From Agarilytica sp045430345 (GTDB taxonomy: Bacteria; Pseudomonadota; Gammaproteobacteria; Pseudomonadales; Cellvibrionaceae), in assembly GCA_045430345.1 (NCBI GenBank), contig JAILXT010000001.1, positions 682,001 through 746,000 on the forward strand: a stretch of DNA of 64,000 bases. The letters are read 5' to 3'. The position numbers and the translations under genes were made by a program. The notes under the pieces were generated by a model. That model saw only the letters and a list, made by a program, of their open reading frames with translations. It was not told where the DNA came from and did not search any database. Of the stretch, positions 35,651-43,958 are shown piece after piece (the stretch's first letter is position 1; the number at the start of each line of letters is the position of its first letter).

Positions 35651-38167
35651 GTGTTGCCAATAGAAAACCTTTTGCCTGATGTTCATGACAAGCTCCGATC
35701 AATGAATAATCTGGTAATACAGGCAGAGCCTGGGGCAGGGAAGTCCACGGCACTTCCACTAAGCTTGATAGACGCCGCGTGGTTGCAAGGCAAAAAGATC
35801 GTTATGCTTGAACCGCGCAGAATAGCCGCGAAATCTATCGCGCATTATCTGGCGAAAAAGCTGGGTGAAAAAGTGGGACAGACGATCGGCTATCAAATAA
35901 AAAACGACAGAAAGATCTCAAAGAATACCGTATTGGAGATTGTCACTGAAGGTATTCTAACGCGACGCTTGCAGAACGATCCCGAGATCTCTGATGTCGG
36001 TCTCATTATTTTTGATGAGTTTCATGAGCGCTCTATACACGCAGATTTATCGTTATTACTCGCGCTTGAGATACAGCAGACGATCAGAGAAGACTTAAAG
36101 CTACTTGTCATGTCGGCGACAATAGATACGGCGTTAGTGGCTAATTATATGGGCGGCGCTGACGTTCTGATTTGTCCTGGCAGAGCTTTTCCAGTAACGC
36201 TTGAGTACACGAAACCAAGTTCAGCTCCTTTGTCGGGTCAGGTTACGAGTGCCTTAGATGCAATACTGCATGGCGATCGTGATGGCGATATATTAGTTTT
36301 TCTTCCTGGGCAAACAGACATTAAGCGTTGCCTGGCTGAAGCGAAGCAGCGTTTTGGTGCAGACTCTCAGCTTCTCTTTTTACCGCTTTACGGTGGCCTT
36401 TCTTTGATGCAACAAGAAAGCGCGCTCACACCCGATATTCATGGAAAACGCCGCATTGTTTTCACAACGAATATTGCTGAAACCAGTTTAACGATTGAAG
36501 GCGTTACACACGTAATTGATAGCGGGCTTGAAAAAAGCGTTGTGTATGACCCGACGAGCGGCATGACGCGTCTCGAAACATCTTATATTTCGAAGGCATC
36601 TGCGGATCAGCGAAAAGGCAGGGCGGGTCGTACCCAGTCAGGCGCATGTGTTCGGCTGTGGGATGAGAATAAACAGCGCACTCTTCGTAATTACCAAGGT
36701 GAGGAAATTTTATCTGCGGATTTGTGCGGTTTCGTTCTAGAACTCTTGTCGTGGGGTGCGGGAAATTACGATGATATCAACTGGCTAACGCCGCCGCCCA
36801 AAGCTCATTTTTCTGCTGCGCTGGCAACCTTAGCTTCCTTAGGGCTCATTAATGCGGATAACACCGTGACAGCGTTAGGGGTAAGCGCGTCGAGTATATC
36901 GCTGACACCGCGACTGGCCGCCATGCTTCTGCAAGCGAAGGGGGCCAATGAAAAAGCAATTGCCTGTGAGCTGGCTGCCTTACTTTCGGATCGTGATATT
37001 TTTCATTTAAATTCAGGTGTCGATATCGTTGAGCGTTTGTTGGCGGTGCAGGATTATAAAACCAACAGAAATGCAGCGTTAAAAGCGCATCCGGTGAGGC
37101 GCGCTAGTGTTGAACAATTATTGGCGACAACCGACGCTTTAAAAAGGATGATAAAACTCAAGGTCCCGCTAGAGAGCTATTCACTTCGCCAATTACAAGA
37201 TACCGTTGGTAAACTTTTACTTTATGCCTTTCCTGATCGACTAGCTAAAAATAGATCCAGTAATGAGGGCCGCTATCAATTGGCAAATGGAAGAGGCGTG
37301 TTCCTTTTTGGTGATGATCCTTTATATCGTCATGAGTGGTTGGTCGTTGCAGATTGCGATGCGCAAAAGAAGGAGGGGCGTATTTATACTGCGGCCTCCA
37401 TTTCTTACCAAGCAGTTCTTGAGGGTTTGGGTAGCCGGGTTCTTGAAGTCGAAAAGTATGAATATAGTAAAGAAAAGCAAAAGATTGGTGGGCGGCGAAC
37501 GATCGAATACGCGGCGATAACGCTCTCTTCCCATGTTATGCCTGAAGTGCCACCTGAAAAATTTCAAGCGTGTTTGCGTCAGGTATTAAGCGAACATGGA
37601 TTAGATATACTTAATTGGACGCCCCGGTGCGCAGCATGGTTGTTTCGCGCTGAATGGTTGGGTGAGCATTTGGATGTATTTCCTAAGCTATCAAAGTCGA
37701 TTGTGCTCGATACGATAGACGAATGGCTACTGCCATACATCACGAATATTGCCTCGATTGCCGCATTAAAAAAGGTAAATATATTCGAATTGTTAGTCGG
37801 TATTTTATCCTGGGATAACCAACAGGTTTTGGATAAAGAAGCCCCGTCAGAATATCTAACGCCAAGCAATAAATCGGTTCCCATTGCGTACGATAGTCAA
37901 CAGGGCCCGTTGGTGTCTGTCCAACTACAGGAGCTATTTGGCGAAATAAGTACCCCGAAAATAGGGGGCGGTACCGTCCCTATCCGTTTTGAGCTTCTAT
38001 CGCCTGCGCGAAGGCCCATCCAAACCACCAGTGATCTAGGCTTCTTCTGGGAAAATTCGTATTTTGATGTTGCGAAAGAAATGAGGGGGAAATACCCGAA
38101 ACATCGATGGCCAGATGAACCGCTATTGGAGAAGCCAGGGAAATCAATAAAACTTAGGAAGCTCTGA
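35651..38167 (+). CDS. hrpB: ATP-dependent RNA helicase HrpB
   Basis: An 838-residue DEAH/RHA helicase. Walker A is EPGAGKST with K31. Motif II is DEFHER (the HrpB form of DEAH), motif III SATID, and motif VI QRKGRAGRTQSG. The HA2, OB-fold-like and HrpB C-terminal regions follow (the last ending YPKHRWPDEP). The length is typical. The start is GTG at 35651. RNA-helicase activity is inferred from the family; HrpB's physiological role is poorly defined in most species. Confidence 0.94.
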   Translation: MLPIENLLPDVHDKLRSMNNLVIQAEPGAGKSTALPLSLIDAAWLQGKKIVMLEPRRIAAKSIAHYLAKKLGEKVGQTIGYQIKNDRKISKNTVLEIVTEGILTRRLQNDPEISDVGLIIFDEFHERSIHADLSLLLALEIQQTIREDLKLLVMSATIDTALVANYMGGADVLICPGRAFPVTLEYTKPSSAPLSGQVTSALDAILHGDRDGDILVFLPGQTDIKRCLAEAKQRFGADSQLLFLPLYGGLSLMQQESALTPDIHGKRRIVFTTNIAETSLTIEGVTHVIDSGLEKSVVYDPTSGMTRLETSYISKASADQRKGRAGRTQSGACVRLWDENKQRTLRNYQGEEILSADLCGFVLELLSWGAGNYDDINWLTPPPKAHFSAALATLASLGLINADNTVTALGVSASSISLTPRLAAMLLQAKGANEKAIACELAALLSDRDIFHLNSGVDIVERLLAVQDYKTNRNAALKAHPVRRASVEQLLATTDALKRMIKLKVPLESYSLRQLQDTVGKLLLYAFPDRLAKNRSSNEGRYQLANGRGVFLFGDDPLYRHEWLVVADCDAQKKEGRIYTAASISYQAVLEGLGSRVLEVEKYEYSKEKQKIGGRRTIEYAAITLSSHVMPEVPPEKFQACLRQVLSEHGLDILNWTPRCAAWLFRAEWLGEHLDVFPKLSKSIVLDTIDEWLLPYITNIASIAALKKVNIFELLVGILSWDNQQVLDKEAPSEYLTPSNKSVPIAYDSQQGPLVSVQLQELFGEISTPKIGGGTVPIRFELLSPARRPIQTTSDLGFFWENSYFDVAKEMRGKYPKHRWPDEPLLEKPGKSIKLRKL

Positions 38168-38328
38168 TCATCAACCCCGAGATGAGCGTGAAAGCATGAT
38201 TTGAATGACTCGTAAAACCCATATATTTCAACAACCTATGGCTGACTAGGGGGCCTCTCTAGCCCAAAAAAAGATCTATACTTATAGTATACGACGAGGT
38301 TGAAGCATCGATATAAGGGCAAATTTCA

Positions 38329-39549
38329 GTGATTTTGAACATCTATAGCTGGATAGAGCGCAAGTTCTTCTACACGCTAACGCGAAAAATTATAGGGAAT
38401 ATTACATTTCTATTTCTATTCCAAATAGCGCTGGGATGCGTATGTTTCTTTATCTTAGATAGAGAAGGTATTAGTGATCAATACGCTGGGTGGGTAACGC
38501 TCCTGCTTGTGATGTCCGCTTTTTCATACGTATTTACCATTGGGTACATGTCCTTTCTAATTGTTCGGCCTGTGCGCGCTATGTTGCGAAATATACAAGA
38601 AATTGAACAGCATTCGGGGAATCTTTCTAGCCGCCTACCGCAGTTTACGTATGATGAATTTCGCGAACTTTCTAGCGCATATAACAGACTTATGGATAAT
38701 TTGTCTCATATGATACAAGGCATCTATGTCGGGGCTGAGTTAGCAGCAAATACAAACAGTGATGTGGAGCGTTTGGTTCGTAGTACGAGCCAGTCAAGTA
38801 CAAAGCAAACGGACCTAAGCGGAAAGATACAAGGCGCGAGTGATACGATTGCTGAAAGTATTGATGAAATCACAGAGCGCGCTCAGTCCGTTGCGCAAGC
38901 CACAACTGAAAACCAAAAATCAGCGAGTGAATCAAGTGCGGCACTGAATGGCTTGATTGGTGATATTCAGAAAATATCAAAATTACTCGGAAATTTTGGT
39001 GAAACGGTTGATAGTTTGCAAGAAAATGCACAAAACATTCGTAATATTCTAATGATGGTTCAAGAGTTTTCTGATCAAACAAATTTGTTAGCCCTAAACG
39101 CCGCAATTGAGGCGGCCAGAGCCGGCGAAGCAGGGCGTGGGTTTGCTGTCGTGGCTGATGAAGTCCGGCAGTTGTCTCATAAAGTGAACGATGCGACCCA
39201 CCAGATTAATGAGTTTATTAATGGAATGGAAAATTTAGTTGAATCGACCAGAGGCGAATCGGAAAGACTGATTGAGGCTTCGCATACTGCAACAAATACT
39301 ATTCAGCACACATCGAGCACTTTCGCCGTTATGGTTGACGATTTATCGGAAAATAACACTCAGCTACAAAGCATTAGTCAGGCCATTGGTTTACTCGCGA
39401 ATAATTATGGTGAGACAAACCAAAATGTCCACGATATAAGCCATCTGTGCTCAGATGTCCAACAAGATATGCAAGAGATAAACGTAAAAATAAATACCCT
39501 TAACGAACAGACGCATAACACACGAGAACAGCTTTCTCAGTTTGTGTAA
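38329..39549 (+). CDS. Methyl-accepting chemotaxis protein with minimal periplasmic loop
   Basis: A 406-residue chemoreceptor. Two membrane helices (about 20-46 and 56-82) are separated by only about 10 residues, so there is almost no periplasmic ligand domain. A HAMP domain (about 83-135) leads into the long signalling coiled coil, with the kinase-control tip LLALNAAIEAARAGEAG (about 246-262). Signal input must come through the membrane, the HAMP or the cytoplasm. The start is GTG at 38329. The convergent neighbour is a periplasmic binding protein, but with so small a loop a direct binding-protein contact is doubtful. Confidence 0.92.
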   Translation: MILNIYSWIERKFFYTLTRKIIGNITFLFLFQIALGCVCFFILDREGISDQYAGWVTLLLVMSAFSYVFTIGYMSFLIVRPVRAMLRNIQEIEQHSGNLSSRLPQFTYDEFRELSSAYNRLMDNLSHMIQGIYVGAELAANTNSDVERLVRSTSQSSTKQTDLSGKIQGASDTIAESIDEITERAQSVAQATTENQKSASESSAALNGLIGDIQKISKLLGNFGETVDSLQENAQNIRNILMMVQEFSDQTNLLALNAAIEAARAGEAGRGFAVVADEVRQLSHKVNDATHQINEFINGMENLVESTRGESERLIEASHTATNTIQHTSSTFAVMVDDLSENNTQLQSISQAIGLLANNYGETNQNVHDISHLCSDVQQDMQEINVKINTLNEQTHNTREQLSQFV

Positions 39550-39567
39550 ACCCACGGTTTTGCGGGT
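39550..39567. terminator. Weak terminator between convergent genes
   Basis: ACCC (39550-39553) pairs with GGGT (39564-39567), with one further C-G pair inside a mismatch and a TTTT-rich loop. CTTTTACTTT follows on the forward strand. It is a plausible but short hairpin for ending the chemoreceptor transcript. Confidence 0.4.
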
Positions 39568-39570
39568 CTT

Positions 39571-40284
39571 TTACTTTACGGGGTTTAGTTGAAGACTTTT
39601 ATATGAATCTTCAAGTCGTCGTAGTATTTGTTTCGCGTTTGGGAGTTTTTTCGAAACAACTATGTGACCTTCAATGGAAAAAACGTCATGGTAGTACAGT
39701 TTAGGCGTCTCCATGTTTGCCAGTGCCAAATTGATTGGTAGCTGGTAATCGAGTAAATAGTCCACGCGGTGAGAAAGCAACATACGTAAGGCCTGATCGT
39801 GCTTGATAGCGGACTCATGGGTGATATTGTTTTGGGGGTCCTTTATATAGTCAAACCAATCTCCGTAGCTGTAACCTAATAAAACGATGACGTGGCGCCC
39901 GTTTAAGTCAGATTTACGCTTTATTTCAGGCATCGGTTTGGTTGAATATGCTCTCAAAACTTCACTGACAACAGGCATTGACGATATTTCGGTGTTGCCT
40001 GAAAAATTCTCTAAGGTGGCGAGACCTACCCAAAAATCGACATCACCGGCTACGAGGTTTTTCGCTAGTCGTTTTGGCGGGTACGAATGAAAACTGACCT
40101 CAAAGCCGGCTTTAGTCGCGATCTGCTTGGTGAGTTCGGTGATATGACCTTGGGCTTTGCCGTTTTCATCTGTGTAATAAAATGGTGGAAATTCGACAAA
40201 TCCCACACGCAGCGTCTCTGATGAGTGCGAGTCTAATGATACGATGGTGATCATCACAAAGAGTAAAAGCTTAACGATACTCAT
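39571..40284 (-). CDS. Periplasmic solute-binding protein, SBP_bac_3 type, orphan copy 2
   Basis: A 237-residue binding protein with a signal peptide at 1-22 (SIVKLLLFVMITIVSLDSHSS). The mature part, LRVGFVEFPPFYYTDENG, opens lobe 1. It is a full-length paralogue of the gene at 14068-14826 and shares DFWVGLATLENF, GYSYGDWFDYI and VDYLLDYQLP-type motifs. It too has no ABC permease or ATPase next to it. It converges with a chemoreceptor. Amino-acid or small-polar-solute binding is expected from the family; the specificity and role are unknown. Confidence 0.88.
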   Translation of the reverse strand: MSIVKLLLFVMITIVSLDSHSSETLRVGFVEFPPFYYTDENGKAQGHITELTKQIATKAGFEVSFHSYPPKRLAKNLVAGDVDFWVGLATLENFSGNTEISSMPVVSEVLRAYSTKPMPEIKRKSDLNGRHVIVLLGYSYGDWFDYIKDPQNNITHESAIKHDQALRMLLSHRVDYLLDYQLPINLALANMETPKLYYHDVFSIEGHIVVSKKLPNAKQILRRLEDSYKSLQLNPVK

Positions 40285-40361
40285 ACGTAGGATAATAAGT
40301 CTTAGCGTCGTGTTAATTGGTTAAGCTTAGCATTGAATATAAGTCCATATCGAAACATGAT

Positions 40362-40393
40362 CTATGTCCAATACTAAACAGTATTGGACATAG
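40362..40393. repeat. Perfect 14-bp inverted repeat with AAAC loop
   Basis: CTATGTCCAATACT (40362-40375) and AGTATTGGACATAG (40380-40393) are exact complements separated by AAAC. No T-run follows in either direction, so it is not a simple terminator. It could be an operator, a transcript-stabilising hairpin or the relic of a small mobile element. Confidence 0.95.
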
Positions 40394-40403
40394 GAGGGTG
40401 TTT

Positions 40404-40445
40404 ATGCGAGAGTACGTATTCCCTAGCCTCACAGGGATTTATTGA
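40404..40445 (+). other. Possible 13-aa leader peptide after the palindrome
   Basis: The frame MREYVFPSLTGIY (13 codons plus TGA) is preceded by AGGAGGG at 40392-40398 with a 5-base spacer, a near-ideal ribosome site. Its Shine-Dalgarno touches the right arm of the inverted repeat (40380-40393), so the hairpin could mask it. No gene follows on the forward strand for about 2 kb. It may therefore be chance or gene debris. Confidence 0.3.
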
Positions 40446-40608
40446 GAACTCAACATCACATTCCAAGGGTATCTGACTAAATCTAACTGGGCTTACACCT
40501 AATCGTCCCTACCTTGTTGATTTATATAGGTTTTTGTATGATATTTTAGGTGAGGGGGGTTGAGTGCTGTACTAAAGACAAACTGACGCCTTGTCTACGT
40601 TACAGTCT

Positions 40609-42045
40609 TTAGCCCGCGCATGAGGGAACTTGAATCATACGTTTTTTAAAGCGGCCAAATAAACCTAACGTGGTTTCATAGGCCTCAGCCAAACTCGCAA
40701 TCGGCAAGTTAGCAGCCTCATCGTTATTCAGGTCACCAATGGCGATTTCTGTGGGTAGACCGGCGCCGTTTTCAAGAGCACCTGAAGGCTCTTCTCGGGT
40801 ATCGTCTAGTGGTGATGGTTCCTTTTGATTGTGAGGCTCATCGTCCAAGGTAGGTATTAGGTTTTCATCCATAAATTTCACCGATACAGTATTGGAGGTG
40901 GGTACATCTTCGGATACCCGCTCCGCATAGCCAATCAAATTTGGTTCTGCAGGCATTAGCAAAAACGCTTCTTCTTGAGCACTATTCTGTACGCGTAGAA
41001 TTCGGCCGAGGACTTGCCGGAAGTACAGTTCCGTTTTTACTCGCGTCAAATGACAGCACACCCTTAGTCGTGGAATATCGGTTCCCTCACTGATCATCCC
41101 AACCGAGATAATCCATTTAGTGTTTCCGTTTCGAAACTGCTGAATAACCCGCTGGGATTCGTCGTGCATATAAGTGACTACGGCGGGAACTTCTCCGTAT
41201 TCCCTCGTTAAAATATCAGCAATCAGGACAGCATGCTCGACAGAGGCTGCGACGATTAGGCCTCCAGCATCGGGGTGAGCTTTTCTTAGAACATCGAGTT
41301 TCTTTTTGCTGAGTCCGATCATATATCGAACCAGCGATGTATTTTCGAGTAGCTGTTGGTAAGTGCATCTAGAAAATTTTAGTAGGTCGCAAAAAGAGCG
41401 GTAGTAATCCTCCTTTTGTTCGGTTTTCACAGTAATATTTTCGTTATCAATGGCGGTGATTTTGGGAGTACGGCATACACCGTCTCTTATTGCTTGCGAG
41501 AGACCGTAGGTGTAGTCACAGCGAACCATACCCTCGTGGCAGTACGATGTTAACGCAATGGGGATACGGTCGGATCGCCAGGGTGTTCCTGTCAGAGCAA
41601 GTGTATATGTGGCTTTACCTTGGATGTGCTGAATGATTTTTTGCCCCCATGCATTAGCATTACCAAGGTTGTCTCCGGCGCAATGATGGATTTCATCAAA
41701 AATGACCAGCGTGCGATGTGATTCAAATATTGACCAGAAAGCCGGACCAAGGTTAAGCATAGATTGATAGGTAAGGACGTTACCTAGTGAGCCGAGTAAT
41801 CCGTTAAGACTACGCCCTAGGATAGACTCCAATGTTGCCTGAAACGAGCTGGATACATTAATCGATGGGGAAAAACAAAATACGAGGTCGATATCGTCAT
41901 TTTTTAATAGCTTTTTGGCTACTGTAGATGCCATGATTGTTTTTCCAGCACCAGGCGTTGCAAGACACAAAAAGTGTTCTTGACCAGTACGAAACCTAGA
42001 TAACGCCAGTGATACAGCTTTTTGCTGCCATAGTCTCAATTTCAT
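40609..42045 (-). CDS. Superfamily 2 DEAD/DEAH-type helicase (island-associated)
   Basis: A 478-residue SF2 helicase of the type III restriction/UvrB-like group. Motif I is ATPGAGKT with K35, motif II DEIHHC (117-122), motif III LTGTPWRSD, and motif VI QVLGRILRVQ. A C-terminal extension of about 90 residues is acidic and Glu/Asp/Pro-rich and has no recognised domain. DNA or RNA unwinding or translocation is expected, and the target is unknown. The ATG at 42045 follows the stop of the winged-helix gene by 6 bases, so the two are one operon. Divergent from it is an XRE repressor. The module could be defence, replication/transfer or regulation of an integrated element. Confidence 0.88.
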   Translation of the reverse strand: MKLRLWQQKAVSLALSRFRTGQEHFLCLATPGAGKTIMASTVAKKLLKNDDIDLVFCFSPSINVSSSFQATLESILGRSLNGLLGSLGNVLTYQSMLNLGPAFWSIFESHRTLVIFDEIHHCAGDNLGNANAWGQKIIQHIQGKATYTLALTGTPWRSDRIPIALTSYCHEGMVRCDYTYGLSQAIRDGVCRTPKITAIDNENITVKTEQKEDYYRSFCDLLKFSRCTYQQLLENTSLVRYMIGLSKKKLDVLRKAHPDAGGLIVAASVEHAVLIADILTREYGEVPAVVTYMHDESQRVIQQFRNGNTKWIISVGMISEGTDIPRLRVCCHLTRVKTELYFRQVLGRILRVQNSAQEEAFLLMPAEPNLIGYAERVSEDVPTSNTVSVKFMDENLIPTLDDEPHNQKEPSPLDDTREEPSGALENGAGLPTEIAIGDLNNDEAANLPIASLAEAYETTLGLFGRFKKRMIQVPSCAG

Positions 42046-42051
42046 TGCGGG

Positions 42052-42606
42052 TTACCTAAATTGATCTGAGGACAACAAGCTTTCCAATGCTTTAATTTTT
42101 CCTAAGAGAAGGGCGCTACGTTCTCTTGCCTCGTTATAGAGCATCTGGGCTTTGTCACTTAACTCGGGTAACTCGTTACAAAGCGATTCGTATTCCTCTG
42201 CCTCACCCACAGCGCACCACATATCAGATCGATGCTTGCCGAGTCTTTCGCGTAAAACATTCGTCGGCGTACTCGAAGGAAGAGTATCTCTGGGTTTGTC
42301 TGACGTTTTAGGTTTGGCGAGTTGAGTGTTTTTTGATGTTTTTGGCTCGGGAGTATATTCAGAGCTGAACTTCCTCGTCAGACGGTATTTCGGCCATCCG
42401 CCGTCGTCAGGCAGCTTTTCCATCAGCCCTAATTTCATCATGCGAATCATATTACGATAGACGAACTGCCTAGCCGGCTTCTTTCCACTGTGGAGGCTTT
42501 CTGGTTGTTCCAGGTAATATTTCGTTATTTTATCGACTGTGAAGGACTTTCCCTGTAGCCCCACGAGTGCATGAAGGAGTTCTGGCTTTATCTTGATCGT
42601 GCTCAT
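42052..42606 (-). CDS. Winged-helix/coiled-coil protein paired with the helicase
   Basis: A 184-residue protein. The N-terminal 80 residues look like a winged-helix DNA-binding domain (FTVDKITKYYLE, QFVYRNMIRMMKLGLMEKL, then a DDGGWPKYRLT wing). A Lys/Pro/Thr-rich linker (about 85-120) and a C-terminal helical coil (about 125-180) follow. No named family was recognised. It immediately precedes the helicase in the same operon and probably recruits or regulates it. The ATG at 42606 lies 67 bases from the divergent XRE start, with two dyads between them. Confidence 0.75.
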   Translation of the reverse strand: MSTIKIKPELLHALVGLQGKSFTVDKITKYYLEQPESLHSGKKPARQFVYRNMIRMMKLGLMEKLPDDGGWPKYRLTRKFSSEYTPEPKTSKNTQLAKPKTSDKPRDTLPSSTPTNVLRERLGKHRSDMWCAVGEAEEYESLCNELPELSDKAQMLYNEARERSALLLGKIKALESLLSSDQFR

Positions 42607-42627
42607 GACATATATTGACGCGTATTT

Positions 42628-42672
42628 TGTCTCGAATTTCGCGACATTCTACATCGTCTCTATCATCGAGAC
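42628..42672. promoter_or_regulatory. Operator pair between the helicase operon and the XRE gene
   Basis: Two inverted repeats share the half-site GTCTC/GAGAC. TGTCTCG aattt CGCGACA (42628-42646) has one mismatch. GTCTC ... GAGAC (42656-42660 with 42668-42672) is perfect. They fill the divergent promoter region, and the second ends 2 bases before the XRE start codon, a typical autoregulated repressor arrangement. Confidence 0.65.
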
Positions 42673-42673
42673 A

Positions 42674-42928
42674 ATGAAGCCTTCCTCCTACTCACCTCAA
42701 TACGACAAACTTCGCGCCTGGATGAAGCAAAAGCGGGATGAGAGCGGTTTGTCCATACGAGCGGTCGCCGAAAAAGTAGGGCGCCATCACTCTGTCGTTG
42801 GTAAATTAGAACAGGACAGGCGTAAGATTGAGTTAATGGAGTTTGTCGCCTATTGCAATGCAATTGAGGCCGACCCACACGAAGGGTTAAATTTGATCCT
42901 TGCTGAATGTTCGAGAGTGCAAAAGTAA
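42674..42928 (+). CDS. XRE-family helix-turn-helix regulator
   Basis: An 84-residue single-domain Cro/C1-type repressor. The HTH is LSIRAVAEKVGRHHSVVGKLE (about 22-42), where the recognition helix HHSVVGKLE and the following DRRKI are typical. I start at the ATG at 42674; the 27-codon upstream extension would overlap the divergent gene and the operators. It probably represses itself and the helicase operon through the dyads at 42628-42672. Such small XRE proteins are common control switches of mobile or defence modules. Confidence 0.88.
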   Translation: MKPSSYSPQYDKLRAWMKQKRDESGLSIRAVAEKVGRHHSVVGKLEQDRRKIELMEFVAYCNAIEADPHEGLNLILAECSRVQK

Positions 42929-43023
42929 TGCACGATGGTCCTCTGATGGCTTTAAAACTCGGTACAGCTTAATATCCGCAACTCCATTCTTTAACTACCG
43001 TTGCGAAATGACGTATAGGAACC

Positions 43024-43239
43024 TCAAGAGCAACACGGGCTTCCTTGTTGTATAGGTGGGCACTTCACTGTCCCATAGGAACAAAAAACGCAACAATCTC
43101 CAGCCATGGGTTTTATTACGGTATGGCACGACTCACACTCATAAAACCACTGACAAGCATCCGTTGGCATCGTTTCCACTTTCTTAAAGCCGCATTCCGG
43201 GCAGGTAATTTCTGAGTCAGGCACAAGTGGTTTAGTCAT
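43024..43239 (-). CDS. GDCCVxC-domain zinc-ribbon protein of the mer operon
   Basis: A 71-residue protein with two Cys pairs (CPEC at 13-16, CESC at 35-38) forming a zinc ribbon, followed by the signature GDCCVFCSYG and a C-terminal CC. The GDCCVxC family is found in mercury operons, but its function is not established. The start overlaps the merP stop by 8 bases, so it is translated from the same transcript. It is the last gene of the mer cluster. No merA follows. Confidence 0.88.
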   Translation of the reverse strand: MTKPLVPDSEITCPECGFKKVETMPTDACQWFYECESCHTVIKPMAGDCCVFCSYGTVKCPPIQQGSPCCS

Positions 43240-43522
43240 TGGGCGCTTCCGATTTTAGGCTGGATGGAAAGCCCGCATTGGTGGTTGCGGAGATTAATGA
43301 ATCAATAGAGGCGACTGAATCGTCGAACTTCACCGTTGCAAGCTTGGTTTTGTAAGAGGCTTCAACAAAACCCACTCCTTCAACTTTTTCCAATGCTTTT
43401 TTAACTGTGATCGGGCATACCGCGCAGTTCATAGTGGGAAGGCTCAGCTCAACTTGCTGTTCTTCTGCCAATACGCTGTTGAACCCAAATAAGCTTAATA
43501 ACAGAACCGTTAACTTTTTCAT
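43232..43522 (-). CDS. merP: Periplasmic mercury-binding protein
   Basis: A 96-residue MerP. The signal peptide at 1-19 (ending SVLA) is followed by an HMA fold with the Hg-binding TMNCAVC motif, C33 and C36. It binds Hg(II) in the periplasm and hands it to the MerT cysteines. Its stop overlaps the start of the GDCCVxC gene, and merT ends 12 bases upstream. The ribosome site AGGTACC precedes the ATG. Confidence 0.94.
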   Translation of the reverse strand: MKKLTVLLLSLFGFNSVLAEEQQVELSLPTMNCAVCPITVKKALEKVEGVGFVEASYKTKLATVKFDDSVASIDSLISATTNAGFPSSLKSEAPND

Positions 43523-43534
43523 GTAGGTACCTTT

Positions 43535-43894
43535 CTATACAAATAGTGGAATCCAGTATGGGCTTGCCACAAAACCAATAGCAGCAATAAGTGACGCGAC
43601 AAACAAGATCTTGCGGTTTCTCTGTGTCTCAGGAATCGCGCATGCTTCCCCAGGCTTACAATCACTGCTTCTTGGTGAGTCTGTTTTGAATAATTGCCAG
43701 CCTGCCCAGCCAAATAACGCTATGACTGCGGCGACAAATAGGGGGCGGTAGGGTTCCAGGATAGCCAGGTTGGCGATCCAAGCTCCACTCACACCAACTG
43801 ACAATAATATCAATGGTCCAGCACAGCAAAGGCTGGCGCCGATAGCGGCCCCAAGACCAGCGAGTATTGACCAAAGTGATTTGTTTTTGAGCAC
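43535..43894 (-). CDS. merT: Mercuric ion inner-membrane transporter
   Basis: A 119-residue MerT with three membrane helices (about 8-33, 48-68, 94-116). The helix-1 pair C23-C24 (SLCCAGP) and the cytoplasmic-loop pair C79 and C85 (DCKPGEAC) are conserved. It imports Hg(II) from MerP into the cytoplasm, where MerA normally reduces it. No MerA is encoded here. The promoter is the mer dyad at 43929-43958. Confidence 0.95.
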   Translation of the reverse strand: MLKNKSLWSILAGLGAAIGASLCCAGPLILLSVGVSGAWIANLAILEPYRPLFVAAVIALFGWAGWQLFKTDSPRSSDCKPGEACAIPETQRNRKILFVASLIAAIGFVASPYWIPLFV

Positions 43895-43928
43895 CGGTTA
43901 GCTCCTATCCTGGTTGAGATCCCCTAAG

Positions 43929-43958
43929 TTTATGCTCCGTACTTAGGTACGGAGTCAA
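43929..43958 (-). promoter_or_regulatory. MerR-controlled mer promoter/operator
   Basis: On the reverse strand, TTGACT (-35, plus-strand 43953-43958) is followed by the perfect dyad CTCCGTACCTAAGTACGGAG (43935-43954) and an extended-spacing -10 near 43929-43934 (TAAACT at 20 bases). This is almost the same as the Tn501/Tn21 mer operator. The -35 overlaps the last codons of merR, so the promoter for merTP starts inside the end of the regulator gene. Confidence 0.9.

Larger units (their letters stand above)
40285..40608. other. Intergenic region with a long palindrome and a possible leader peptide
   Basis: The gap of 324 bases between the second binding protein and the helicase contains the 14-bp inverted repeat at 40362-40393 and a 13-codon frame with a strong ribosome site at 40404-40445, both described separately. 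Nothing else was recognised. A GAGGGGGGTTGAG patch at about 40551-40563 is the only other striking sequence. Confidence 0.5.

Noticed and set aside
40362..40393. Rho-independent terminator
   Set aside because: The stem is perfect but no T-run follows on either strand.
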